Part shown: one piece after another, positions 1-7,086 of the stretch | Numbering within the stretch: position 1 is the stretch's first letter | Layout of the letters: each line of letters begins with the position of its first letter | Origin: Bdellovibrionales bacterium | GTDB lineage: Bacteria; Bdellovibrionota; UBA1018 | Direction of reading: 5' to 3' | Length of the DNA stretch: 64,000 nt | Assembly (NCBI GenBank): GCA_947380295.1 | Contig: CANCQK010000007.1 | Coordinates: 1 to 64,000 of the forward strand | Made by a program: the position numbers and the translations under genes | The notes under the pieces: model-generated | Database searches by the model: none | Told to the model about the DNA's origin: nothing | The model's input: the letters and a program-made list of their open reading frames with translations, nothing else

Positions 1-104
1 CTTTTTGATCCCTGGTATTCATTACGACGCATCCCCTCATAGTTGTCTATCTCCTTGAGTTCACAGAGGAACACACGAGGCAGAAAGATCAACTCATAGG
101 ACAT
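1..104 (-). CDS. 5' part of an unidentified gene, possibly a transposase, running off the window edge
   Basis: On the minus strand an ATG at 104-102 opens a frame that stays open to base 1 (about 34 codons, starting MSYELIFLPRVFLCELKEID). I do not recognise the protein. The start codon lies inside the first of two 21-bp direct repeats, and the repeats are followed outward by a TGT-type end near 149. That arrangement (gene starting within multiple terminal repeats) fits an insertion sequence such as the IS21 family. This is inference: too little of the protein is visible to name it, and the frame could be chance. Confidence 0.3.
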   Translation of the reverse strand, partial: MSYELIFLPRVFLCELKEIDNYEGMRRNEYQGSK

Positions 105-144
105 AATCGCTGGGTAATTAACTTAGGACATAATCGCTGGGTAA
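97..144. repeat. Two 21-bp direct repeats, 27-bp period; possible IS terminal repeats
   Basis: Bases 97-117 and 124-144 are identical (core ACATAATCGCTGGGTAA), separated by 6 bp. The sequence beyond 144, read on the minus strand, begins TGTTTTTACC near 149. Multiple short repeats at an element's end and a TGT terminus are known for IS21-like elements. The assignment to a family is a guess. The repeat itself is seen directly, and I noticed no further copy in the window. Confidence 0.6.
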
Positions 145-200
145 AAACACTCATTAAAAACGGCTCAAGATTTCAATAGCGTCTGCCGAAGAGACTAGGG

Positions 201-1109
201 ATGAAGGCTAAATATGAAAATAAATCAGCCAAAGAACGAATCGATACTCAAACCACCCAGTCGAATTTTAAAGGGATGCTTGGTTGGTACGAGCGGATTT
301 TGCGCAAGTTTCAAATCTTAGGTACTTTGATCGCATTGCTTCCAATGTATGCAGTTGGGGTAGTTTGCTTTGCAGTTGCATTTACTCCGGGCGCATTGGT
401 TTTTCAGTGGGGATACCCATTCACTCAGTCTTGGTCTCCAGTCGGGCAAGCTTTCGGACTGGCTCTCCTGGTTTCAACTGCTTATGCGCTCTTCGGATTT
501 ACACTGATTTTAGTCAGTCCAACACTTAACTTTCTTTTTAGAACGAGCCCCAAGCCCTGGCGAGGTCCCTACTTTTCTTTACAAACGATTGCTTGGGGGA
601 TTCATAACGTATTTGCCTATTTACCACGCTATACATTCTTGGAGTTCTTAACGCCGACGCCCTTTAATATTTTGTTTTATCGTCTCATGGGTATGAAGAT
701 CGGAAAAGGTGTTCAGCTCAATACGACCAATGTATCTGATCCTGCTTTGATTGAAATTGAGGATTACGCAACTATAGGGGGTAGCGCAACGATCGTCGCT
801 CATTACGGCCAGAGTGGGTATTTAGTATTGGCCCCCGTTAAGATTGGAAAAGGAGTTACGGTCGGCCTCCGTGCCACCGTGATGGGAGGCGTAGAGATCG
901 GCGAATATGCCAAGATTCTGCCGAATTCACTCCTTCTTCCTAAAACTGTCGTGCCACCAGGAGAAACCTGGGGCGGTGTCCCTGCCCAGAAAATGGATCT
1001 CAGTCAGCATAGTCGCAGCCAGCGGGAGCTGCGTAAGCGGGTCCAGCGAACCACTCGTAGTCCGTCTGGATCTAAAATGAAATCTGATCAGAAACCTAAA
1101 AAAGCTTGA
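201..1109 (+). CDS. Membrane-anchored left-handed beta-helix (hexapeptide repeat) protein
   Basis: 302 aa. Residues about 35-115 hold two or three hydrophobic membrane segments. From about residue 165 the chain shows the imperfect hexapeptide pattern of left-handed beta-helix acyltransferases (IGKGV, IEIEDYATIGG, VKIGKGVTVG, VMGGVEIGEYAKI), ending in a typical PPGETWGGVPAQ cap. The layout resembles the C-terminal domain that follows some non-ribosomal peptide synthetases and related stand-alone membrane proteins, but no amino-acid or acyl substrate can be read from it. The last 35 residues are basic and rich in Ser/Lys/Arg. The gene stands alone between the IS-like end and the next operon. 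The ATG follows AGACTAGGG, a weak and close ribosome-binding site. Fold is fairly sure, function unknown. Confidence 0.7.
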   Translation: MKAKYENKSAKERIDTQTTQSNFKGMLGWYERILRKFQILGTLIALLPMYAVGVVCFAVAFTPGALVFQWGYPFTQSWSPVGQAFGLALLVSTAYALFGFTLILVSPTLNFLFRTSPKPWRGPYFSLQTIAWGIHNVFAYLPRYTFLEFLTPTPFNILFYRLMGMKIGKGVQLNTTNVSDPALIEIEDYATIGGSATIVAHYGQSGYLVLAPVKIGKGVTVGLRATVMGGVEIGEYAKILPNSLLLPKTVVPPGETWGGVPAQKMDLSQHSRSQRELRKRVQRTTRSPSGSKMKSDQKPKKA

Positions 1110-1165
1110 TCCCTAGGATTAAGATTAAGAAAATAGCCCATTTCAACTACTGTAATTGTAACTAC

Positions 1166-1183
1166 TGTGTCGACTGGGACACA
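1166..1183. promoter_or_regulatory. Perfect dyad TGTGTC-N6-GACACA upstream of the 1238 operon
   Basis: An 18-bp inverted repeat with 6-bp arms sits 55 bp before the ATG at 1238. A plausible promoter follows it (TTGTTC near 1185, GATAAA near 1207), which would place the dyad centre at about -44. The spacing and shape resemble sites of CRP/FNR-family regulators (E. coli CRP: TGTGA-N6-TCACA). The same dyad with a different 6-bp core lies before the cyclase gene at 47360-47377. The identity of the regulator is inference. Confidence 0.5.
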
Positions 1184-1237
1184 ATTGTTCGCGTCTTTTT
1201 TAATTTGATAAAATGAGGGTAGACTTTAGGAGGATTT

Positions 1238-2332
1238 ATGGATCCACCGGAATCGCAGACGATCACTCATCAAAATTCAAAATCAACAGGGAGTCCTAAT
1301 TTAAGTCGTTCTAGCTTTAAGGCGAACTTGACTCAGATTTACAAAAATTTTGTTGAGCCAATTTGTGCTGCCCAACTTGATCCTCTGATTGAGGAGCCTG
1401 AAGGGGTAGATTTTTTTATGAAAATTCTACTGGGGGAGCTTTCGGTCCGGCCAAACGCTGCAGAGAGGATTAAAGCGAAAGCAAATACAGGGCACACTGT
1501 AGACAATCTTCTGACCCTCGATCAGTCTGTTCGACTGTACGGGATCCAAAATGTTAAATTTTTAATTATTGCCGAAAAACTAGCCGAAGTTTTTCCCTCA
1601 AAAATTCTTGAAAGAAATCAAGCGACTGGTGAACTGGTTACCCCCCTTTCCCAAATCTTTTCATTCACAGTAAGAGCCCTTCAGAGCTTTGGAGACGACG
1701 GACCTCATAAGAATGTGGCTTTTGCAAGTGGCCTAGTTTTTGACATCTTAGCCATCATCAACACTCAAGACCGTGAGGTCGCAAAGCAGAAGAAGTTGTT
1801 TACATGCCTCGATGAGCTCTTTTCACAGGGGGTTGAGATCGCCCAAGCTGCTTTGAGTCTCGGTAAAATGAGAAAAAGACTCGTTCTTGAGAAACACATT
1901 ATATCCCTGGTCCTTCTCAATCAAGCCTCCCACGCTGCAATGGGCTTGGTGAATGATGATTATTTGGATGATTTGCAAAAATTGAAGAAAGGCAATCTCT
2001 CAATCGCTCTTCAGAATTTCGAGATTCAAAAGCGTTTTTACGGAAGTCATTGCGAATATGCTCCTGTGCTTTCGTGGGCCTTTCGGATATTTGACGGACT
2101 TTCGCTTGCATTCCTTCATGCAGAAAGCCCACACTTTTTGAGCGCTCGCGAAGAGGTGAACCTATTTGATATCAGTGCCATTTCATTCTTGTCACAGCAG
2201 ATCTTGTTGAATCCGAGCAGGTTCAAAGGAGGAACTTCGCTTCAGGCAGGTGAAGTTCGACCAGAACTTAAGAAATTTGAGTTGTCATTTGAGCCCGGCA
2301 ATCTTTTGAATAAAAAGGGGGGTGGCAAATGA
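1238..2332 (+). CDS. Unknown cytoplasmic protein, weakly HDOD-like helical domain
   Basis: 364 aa, no signal peptide or membrane segment. The start is set by a strong AGGAGG seven bases before the ATG. The first 30 residues are polar and probably disordered. Residues about 45-330 are predicted mainly helical by pattern. The stretch around residues 85-125 (LTLDQSVRLYGIQNVKFLII) recalls the helices of HDOD domains, where an 'LG...V..L' element follows the residues lining the site, but no HD metal pair is present. It is the first gene of a tight operon: its stop overlaps the next ATG by 4 bp (ATGA). The neighbours are a STAS-like coiled-coil protein and a small coiled-coil protein, so a regulatory complex is possible. 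Function not known. Confidence 0.55.
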   Translation: MDPPESQTITHQNSKSTGSPNLSRSSFKANLTQIYKNFVEPICAAQLDPLIEEPEGVDFFMKILLGELSVRPNAAERIKAKANTGHTVDNLLTLDQSVRLYGIQNVKFLIIAEKLAEVFPSKILERNQATGELVTPLSQIFSFTVRALQSFGDDGPHKNVAFASGLVFDILAIINTQDREVAKQKKLFTCLDELFSQGVEIAQAALSLGKMRKRLVLEKHIISLVLLNQASHAAMGLVNDDYLDDLQKLKKGNLSIALQNFEIQKRFYGSHCEYAPVLSWAFRIFDGLSLAFLHAESPHFLSAREEVNLFDISAISFLSQQILLNPSRFKGGTSLQAGEVRPELKKFELSFEPGNLLNKKGGGK

Positions 2333-2982
2333 GAATTAAATTAGAGGCCTTTGAAGAAACTCTATTGGTCACTCTCACTCAAGATGTGACGGGTAGAAGT
2401 ATTCAAGTTTTAACTGCAGGACTTCAGAAATACGTCAGACCTCAAACCCGAGCGATCTATGTTGATTTCACTCAGTGTGAACTTTCTGAAGATGCAAAAG
2501 CCTCCCTAGCAGGGATTTCGCGAGTTTACGTGAGTCATTCCACAAGTTCTGAGCTGGAGGGAAAAGAAAATGTGAATCAGACTCCACCTGAGTGTCGCTT
2601 AGTTTTGATCGGGCCCGATGCTAGTTTTTACGATGCTCTCACTTTGGAAGTGGCCTTAGGAAATTCTGCACACTTAGAGAGTAAGCTGATCTTGGAGCTG
2701 ATTCAAATTCAAAAGCAGGTGGCTGCTCTTTCTGCACGGAAAGAGGTCCTTGTTAAAGCCTTGAGTCGGGCCCGCGAGGGTGGAAAGTTGTCTCTATTTA
2801 AGCTGAATGCGGCTTTGAAGAGGATTTCGTCCCTGCTTACCGTTGAGATTAAGAATAAGGCGAACAGGGTGAGTTCCCTGAGGAGGCGGATGGTTCAAGA
2901 GCCTAAGTCTCTTGAGGAAGTAAACGGACGGAAGTCGAGTCTGATGGCAACCCTTGTAAAAATGGGACTGATTGGGACTTAA
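2329..2982 (+). CDS. Unknown protein with STAS-like N-terminus and coiled coil
   Basis: 217 aa, cytoplasmic. Residues 1-110 alternate short strands and helices in a way that recalls STAS/anti-sigma-antagonist folds (AIYVDFTQCELSEDAKASLA, then RLVLIGPDASFYDAL), but no STAS phosphoserine motif is evident. Residues about 120-215 are long charged helices with heptad-like spacing, likely a coiled coil. It overlaps the preceding gene by 4 bp and is 12 bp from the next (which has AAGGAG before its ATG), so the three genes are almost certainly co-transcribed. No family name can be given. Confidence 0.5.
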   Translation: MRIKLEAFEETLLVTLTQDVTGRSIQVLTAGLQKYVRPQTRAIYVDFTQCELSEDAKASLAGISRVYVSHSTSSELEGKENVNQTPPECRLVLIGPDASFYDALTLEVALGNSAHLESKLILELIQIQKQVAALSARKEVLVKALSRAREGGKLSLFKLNAALKRISSLLTVEIKNKANRVSSLRRRMVQEPKSLEEVNGRKSSLMATLVKMGLIGT

Positions 2983-2994
2983 AGGAGTCACGCT

Positions 2995-3333
2995 ATGTCA
3001 AACTCAATTGAGACAAAAAAAATAGACGAGGCAGTTAAAACTCTTAAGGAGGAACTTGCCAGGCTCTCCGGTGAGGTCCTTGATTTAGCTCCTTATGACT
3101 TTGGCTCATCGGATCTCAGTCTTGTGATTGAGAGAACTCAAACTGAAAATCAATCTTTACAAAGCAGTATCGAACAGCAAACTTCACAACTCGCAGAACT
3201 TGACGATGAAGAGCGCCTTCTTTGTCAATCCAGATTCACCAATGAAATGGATGAGATCCTGGCCGAAGAGGAAAAGTCTCTGGAAAGCTTAAGTGCAGCT
3301 TCGCCGACCTCATCCAAGCCCCAGCCGAGTTAG
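2995..3333 (+). CDS. Small acidic coiled-coil protein
   Basis: 112 aa, strongly acidic, with two helical stretches (about 8-45 and 45-95) rich in Glu, Gln and Leu, and a Ser/Pro tail. No signal peptide. A good ribosome-binding site (AAGGAGTCACGCT) precedes the ATG. Third gene of the 1238-3333 operon. Probably a structural or partner subunit of the two upstream proteins. No homologue recognised. Confidence 0.5.
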   Translation: MSNSIETKKIDEAVKTLKEELARLSGEVLDLAPYDFGSSDLSLVIERTQTENQSLQSSIEQQTSQLAELDDEERLLCQSRFTNEMDEILAEEEKSLESLSAASPTSSKPQPS

Positions 3334-3413
3334 CTCGATCAACGCTGGTTAAGACCTTTTCTAATAGTACGTGTGCCTGGAGCTTTCCCGCTCTTGAGTT
3401 CTCTGGTATCTTT

Positions 3414-5195
3414 ATGGACATGCTTTCACTCAAGAATCGAGTCCATTGGGTTCAGGCCCTAGCGGTATTATTAGGTTTTGGTGTGGTGTGCGGACTTCCT
3501 AGTGCCCATTTGACCGGCGACTTTAAGGTCTATTTATCTACTGCGATGGAAATGTGGGATCGGGGTGAGTGGCTTCATCCTCTCTTATATCAGCACTCCA
3601 GTTATTTTAAGCCGCCTTTTCAATATTGGGCAACTTTGCTGGGGTGGAAAATTTTTGGTTTCGGTAATTTCGGTGCCTATTTTCCATCCGTAGTAGCACT
3701 CGCGCTGACCACTCTCTTGATTGGGCAAATCTCTCTTTTTTTTAGCAGACAAAATCGAGTCGTCCCTCAGGCTTGCGCTGGTCTCTGGTTTGCGGGCAAC
3801 ATCGCTTCGATGTGTTATGGCACAGTCACCCAGATGGAGGTTTGGGTAGCGCTCTTTGCGACGCTGGGCGCTTGGTTGATGCTGCGAAGTTTTTATGACT
3901 CAGAAGGCACAGTACGGCCTATTTCTAATCCGGATTGGAAATCGCTCACGTTTTACTTCATCGCCGCGGGGGTTTCGTCTTGGGTGAAAAGTCCGATTTA
4001 TTCGATCTTTTCGATTTCGAGCCTTTGGGTGTTTTTAGGTCTTTTGGGCAGAAACGATCTTTTTAAGAACTTTCGTTTTTATTTCCTTCACGTACTGGGA
4101 ATCGCTGTTGGTTTGACTTGGTATTTTGCGATTTGGTTGACCGATCGTGAGGCTTTTCTCTCTCGTTATGTCGGCCAGGAAAGCGTAGGCAAGCTCAGTG
4201 GCAACGGAGTGAGTGTTATTCAACTCTTATTGGATTTTTCAGTCTGGTGTAGTCCGCTTTTCCTTCTGCTTTGGATGCTGATTGGCATCCCATTTTTTCA
4301 CCGAAACTCTCAGTTTAAATCATGGTTTGATCGGCTAAAAGAGCCCAGAAATGCCTGGATATTGGCCAATTTATTGCCACCCATTCTTTTTTTCTTTTCT
4401 TTTCCTTATCGATTGGAAGCTTATCTCTATATTACGCTGCCGTTTCTAGCGCTTCTGATGGAGTGGGAACTTCCTCAGCTACATGGATCGGCCTGGGTAG
4501 CGGGTGGGAGCGGGATTTTTTTTGGATTAGCCGCTTTTCTTATAGGAGTCGTTTTTACTTTTTCTCATTTGGTCCATTTTTGGGTGGGCGCTTTATTTTG
4601 TTTTATAGCTCTAGTCATGAGTGGCGTGGGTATCCGGTTTATATTTGAAAAAATAACCAGAAAAGAGGAAAAAATAAAAAATGGTCGTCTGTGGGTTCAA
4701 ATGGCCTGGACTTCATTACTCTTGGTCGTTGTGGTTCGTTGGGCTGCGGCCTCTTTAGGGACGATCGACCTTGCGTTTTTCCGTAGTTTTGTAGAGCAGC
4801 ACCCCACGGCACAGCTCGGACTTTACGATCCAACCCATGATATTTGGCATGAGCGAGCGACTTTGGGAGTCACTGTTGGCAAGGTGGCTTATTCAATTGA
4901 TAGTGTCCAGTCTGCTGTTGAGTTTTTGAAGGCGGGCGGGGTGATTATTTTTAATGAAGACTATGTGAATCATGAGGTTCTCGAGGTTGAGCATCTCTTT
5001 CATCAGCAAAAGGTTGAGGATCAATTTGGATTCCTGCAGAGCCAAACGTGGTATCGCCCAAAAAGGGCCTTTTATTTACCGACTCCGGAGGCCCTAATCA
5101 AAATGACTTCTCGAACTGATCCGGAGTGGATGAGGCAGTTTATGAAAAAGTATCGGGTTCTTTTTATCGAGAAATCCGGAGCGCGGCCATCATGA
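3414..5195 (+). CDS. GT-C (GT39/ArnT-like) membrane glycosyltransferase
   Basis: 593 aa integral membrane protein with about 10-12 hydrophobic segments. Near the N-terminus, DFKVYLSTAMEMWDRGEWLHP followed by KPPFQYW is the signature of dolichyl-/undecaprenyl-phosphate sugar transferases of the PMT/ArnT type: the first periplasmic loop carries the catalytic Asp, and 'KPP...YW' follows. A periplasmic C-terminal domain of about 140 residues is present. The enzyme would move a sugar from a polyprenyl-phosphate carrier to a lipid or protein outside the inner membrane; donor and acceptor cannot be read. The start is ATG 3414, with a second ATG two codons later. The stop overlaps the next gene's ATG by 4 bp, suggesting a two-gene unit with the MenH-like hydrolase. 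Confidence 0.75.
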   Translation: MDMLSLKNRVHWVQALAVLLGFGVVCGLPSAHLTGDFKVYLSTAMEMWDRGEWLHPLLYQHSSYFKPPFQYWATLLGWKIFGFGNFGAYFPSVVALALTTLLIGQISLFFSRQNRVVPQACAGLWFAGNIASMCYGTVTQMEVWVALFATLGAWLMLRSFYDSEGTVRPISNPDWKSLTFYFIAAGVSSWVKSPIYSIFSISSLWVFLGLLGRNDLFKNFRFYFLHVLGIAVGLTWYFAIWLTDREAFLSRYVGQESVGKLSGNGVSVIQLLLDFSVWCSPLFLLLWMLIGIPFFHRNSQFKSWFDRLKEPRNAWILANLLPPILFFFSFPYRLEAYLYITLPFLALLMEWELPQLHGSAWVAGGSGIFFGLAAFLIGVVFTFSHLVHFWVGALFCFIALVMSGVGIRFIFEKITRKEEKIKNGRLWVQMAWTSLLLVVVVRWAAASLGTIDLAFFRSFVEQHPTAQLGLYDPTHDIWHERATLGVTVGKVAYSIDSVQSAVEFLKAGGVIIFNEDYVNHEVLEVEHLFHQQKVEDQFGFLQSQTWYRPKRAFYLPTPEALIKMTSRTDPEWMRQFMKKYRVLFIEKSGARPS

Positions 5196-5947
5196 GTTTA
5201 GCGAGCATTGAATCGCTGGTCAGGCTTTTTTGCGTCCATGGTTTTTTGGGTCGTGCACAGGACTGGGATTCTATCCTGCCGAAAAATTTGCATCGTCACG
5301 ATTGGGACCTCTTTAGTCCTCAGAATCAAGGAAAAGTCACTTTCAGCTTTCAGGCTCTTGCTGAGAAAATCAATGACGATGGGGCTCTTCAATCGGGCCC
5401 CCGAGTTTTCGTGGGGTATTCTTTTGGGGGGCGAGTCGGGCTGCACGCCTTAGTGCAGCGCCCCGAGATTTGGGATGCCGCTGTGATCATCTCAGCTCAT
5501 CCAGGATTGAAAGAGCCCGAAGAGCGAGAAATGCGAATGAGATCCGATGAGATTTGGGCCGAACGGTTTGAGACTCAGGATTGGGACTCGCTCATGGCAC
5601 TGTGGAATTCTCAACCCGTTTTTGCTGGGCGAGAAGCCCCTCTGAGACATGAGTCAGATTTTTCAAGACAGAGTCTTGCCTCTGCATTACGGAGTTGTTC
5701 TTTAGGTCTGCAGCGTGATTTGAGACCGGAGCTGAGTCAGTTGCGAGTGCCTATCCTTTGGGTTGTGGGTGAACAGGATCGTAAATTTTTAGACTTGGGT
5801 CGAGAGGTTGCCTCACTGAATTCTCAAACTCAATTGCAGATTATTCCTGGTGCATCTCATCGCGCTCCCTGGGATCGATCCGAGGCATTTGTCAAACTTT
5901 TAAGGGAGTTCTTGTTGGAAGGGGCCTATTCTAAGATGGCAGAATAG
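5192..5947 (+). CDS. Alpha/beta hydrolase, MenH-like
   Basis: 251 aa from the ATG at 5192, which overlaps the previous stop (ATGA); an upstream in-frame start at 5126 would lie deep inside the previous gene and is unlikely. Motifs: oxyanion-side VHGFLGRAQDW, nucleophile elbow GYSFGGR, SAHPGL, then VVGEQDRKF (acid) and GASHRAPWD (His). The pair HGFLG..-DW and HPGL is typical of MenH (2-succinyl-6-hydroxy-2,4-cyclohexadiene-1-carboxylate synthase, menaquinone synthesis). No other men gene is nearby, so the call rests on motif resemblance only; another small-molecule hydrolase is possible. The end of the gene forms one arm of a hairpin shared with the convergent gene. Confidence 0.65.
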   Translation: MSLASIESLVRLFCVHGFLGRAQDWDSILPKNLHRHDWDLFSPQNQGKVTFSFQALAEKINDDGALQSGPRVFVGYSFGGRVGLHALVQRPEIWDAAVIISAHPGLKEPEEREMRMRSDEIWAERFETQDWDSLMALWNSQPVFAGREAPLRHESDFSRQSLASALRSCSLGLQRDLRPELSQLRVPILWVVGEQDRKFLDLGREVASLNSQTQLQIIPGASHRAPWDRSEAFVKLLREFLLEGAYSKMAE

Positions 5948-5952
5948 GCCCC
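5921..5952. terminator. 12-bp perfect hairpin between convergent genes
   Basis: 5921-5932 (GGGGCCTATTCT) and 5941-5952 (AGAATAGGCCCC) are exact inverted repeats with an 8-base loop. It spans the stop codon of the MenH-like gene and lies 18 bp from the stop of the convergent response regulator. There is no T-run on either side, so it is a terminator-like or RNA-protecting hairpin rather than a classical intrinsic terminator. Confidence 0.5.
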
Positions 5953-5970
5953 GTTCATACGGCGCTGCAG

Positions 5971-6384
5971 TTAAGTCGCACCGTCTACGTCAACGAGATT
6001 ACGGATGACTGCTTTGCATTGAGTGAGGGTAAACGGCTTGGGTAAGTAATGGGGACCGTAGTGCCCCATTTTCTTGCTGAAGTGGTCCACCGGGATCGAG
6101 GACATGAGAACGATTGGCGTTTCAGGGCATTCTTCCCGGCATTGGTACCAGAATTCGATTCCAGTATTGCCGTTCGGTTTAAGGTAGATATCCGCCAAGA
6201 TCACTCGATATCGAAAAGTCCTAGCCCTCCGAATGGCTTCCTCAGCCGACTCAACCCAGTCAATCTCGACCCCATAGATCGATGATTGAAGGGCGAGGGA
6301 GATGAGGGGCTTCATCCAGAGGTCATCTTCGACGACGAGTGCTTTTTGGGGGGCACTCTTGATCATTGAGTTGAACTGGCTCAT
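5971..6384 (-). CDS. Single-domain response regulator (receiver only)
   Basis: 137 aa from the ATG at 6384; a longer reading would overlap the upstream gene's end and has no advantage. The whole protein is a CheY-like receiver: acidic pair in ALVVEDD, phospho-acceptor Asp in VILADIYL, Ser in LMSS, and Lys in YLPKPF. No output domain, so it probably acts through protein contact or a phosphorelay. It lies 4 bp downstream of a paralogous receiver (same ESAEEA, TGIEFW and KPFT blocks) and shares its transcript. The hybrid kinase with Hpt at 10173-12842 is the nearest possible phosphodonor; that link is inference. Confidence 0.85.
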   Translation of the reverse strand: MSQFNSMIKSAPQKALVVEDDLWMKPLISLALQSSIYGVEIDWVESAEEAIRRARTFRYRVILADIYLKPNGNTGIEFWYQCREECPETPIVLMSSIPVDHFSKKMGHYGPHYLPKPFTLTQCKAVIRNLVDVDGAT

Positions 6385-6388
6385 GCCC

Positions 6389-6874
6389 TTAGTTCTCCCA
6401 CTCGACAGTTTCCCAGGCGTCTGGGCTCCATTTCCATGCGGCCCGAGTCCCGAGGAGGGATTCAAAAACTAGTTTGCACTCAGTGGGTGAAAATGGTTTT
6501 TGAAGATAAGGGGGGCTAATTGAATCCTGACCGACAGTTGCGAAAAATCGGTCTAAGCTGAGTGCTGAGGTGATGAGTACAGGCGTTCCGGGAAGTATTT
6601 CTTGGCAAGATCTCCAAAAATCAATCCCGGTGGATTCACCATCTAAGAAAATATCTGCAATGATAAAGTCATAGGGATTGGGGGTCTTGTTATAAAACGC
6701 CTCATCTAGACGGGTCATCGCTTCCTCGGCACTCGTGACCCAGTCGAGGGTTAGGTTAGGGGCAACCGCTTTGAGAACTTGCTCCATGACGGTGCTGAGT
6801 TCAATGTCATCCTCAACGAGTAGGGCACGGACTCGTTTTTTTACGGGTAGGGTGGTAACAGAATTCCTTTCCAT
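6389..6874 (-). CDS. Single-domain response regulator (receiver only), paralogue of the next gene
   Basis: 161 aa. Receiver motifs: LLVEDD, FIIADIFLD (phospho-Asp), TSA, and LQKPFS (Lys). The last 20 residues form a short tail without recognisable output domain. Strong similarity to the following gene (TSAEEA / TGIDFW / PYLQKPFSPTECK versus ESAEEA / TGIEFW / HYLPKPFTLTQCK) indicates tandem duplication. It is the first gene of the pair; the 210-bp AT-rich region upstream must hold its promoter and that of the broken gene at 7087. Confidence 0.85.
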   Translation of the reverse strand: MERNSVTTLPVKKRVRALLVEDDIELSTVMEQVLKAVAPNLTLDWVTSAEEAMTRLDEAFYNKTPNPYDFIIADIFLDGESTGIDFWRSCQEILPGTPVLITSALSLDRFFATVGQDSISPPYLQKPFSPTECKLVFESLLGTRAAWKWSPDAWETVEWEN

Positions 6875-7086
6875 AGTTCACTCCATTCTCTTAAAGGCCG
6901 GTTTTGGGTCGATTCGCTGGGTGTCTGTAAGGAATCATTACAAAAATTAGGCCAATAAAATAATTTTAGTGAAGTTAAATATTTAAACATTTGTTTTATA
7001 TGAAATTAAAATTTTGCGTGGTTTTTTGCCTCATATTGCGGGTATTATTTCCCTATAAAAAATAAGAAAGTAGCGATTCAATTTTC

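Noticed and set aside
5126-5191. Longer start of the MenH-like gene at 5126
   Set aside because: It lies fully inside the upstream glycosyltransferase gene, and ATG 5192 has the normal 4-bp overlap.
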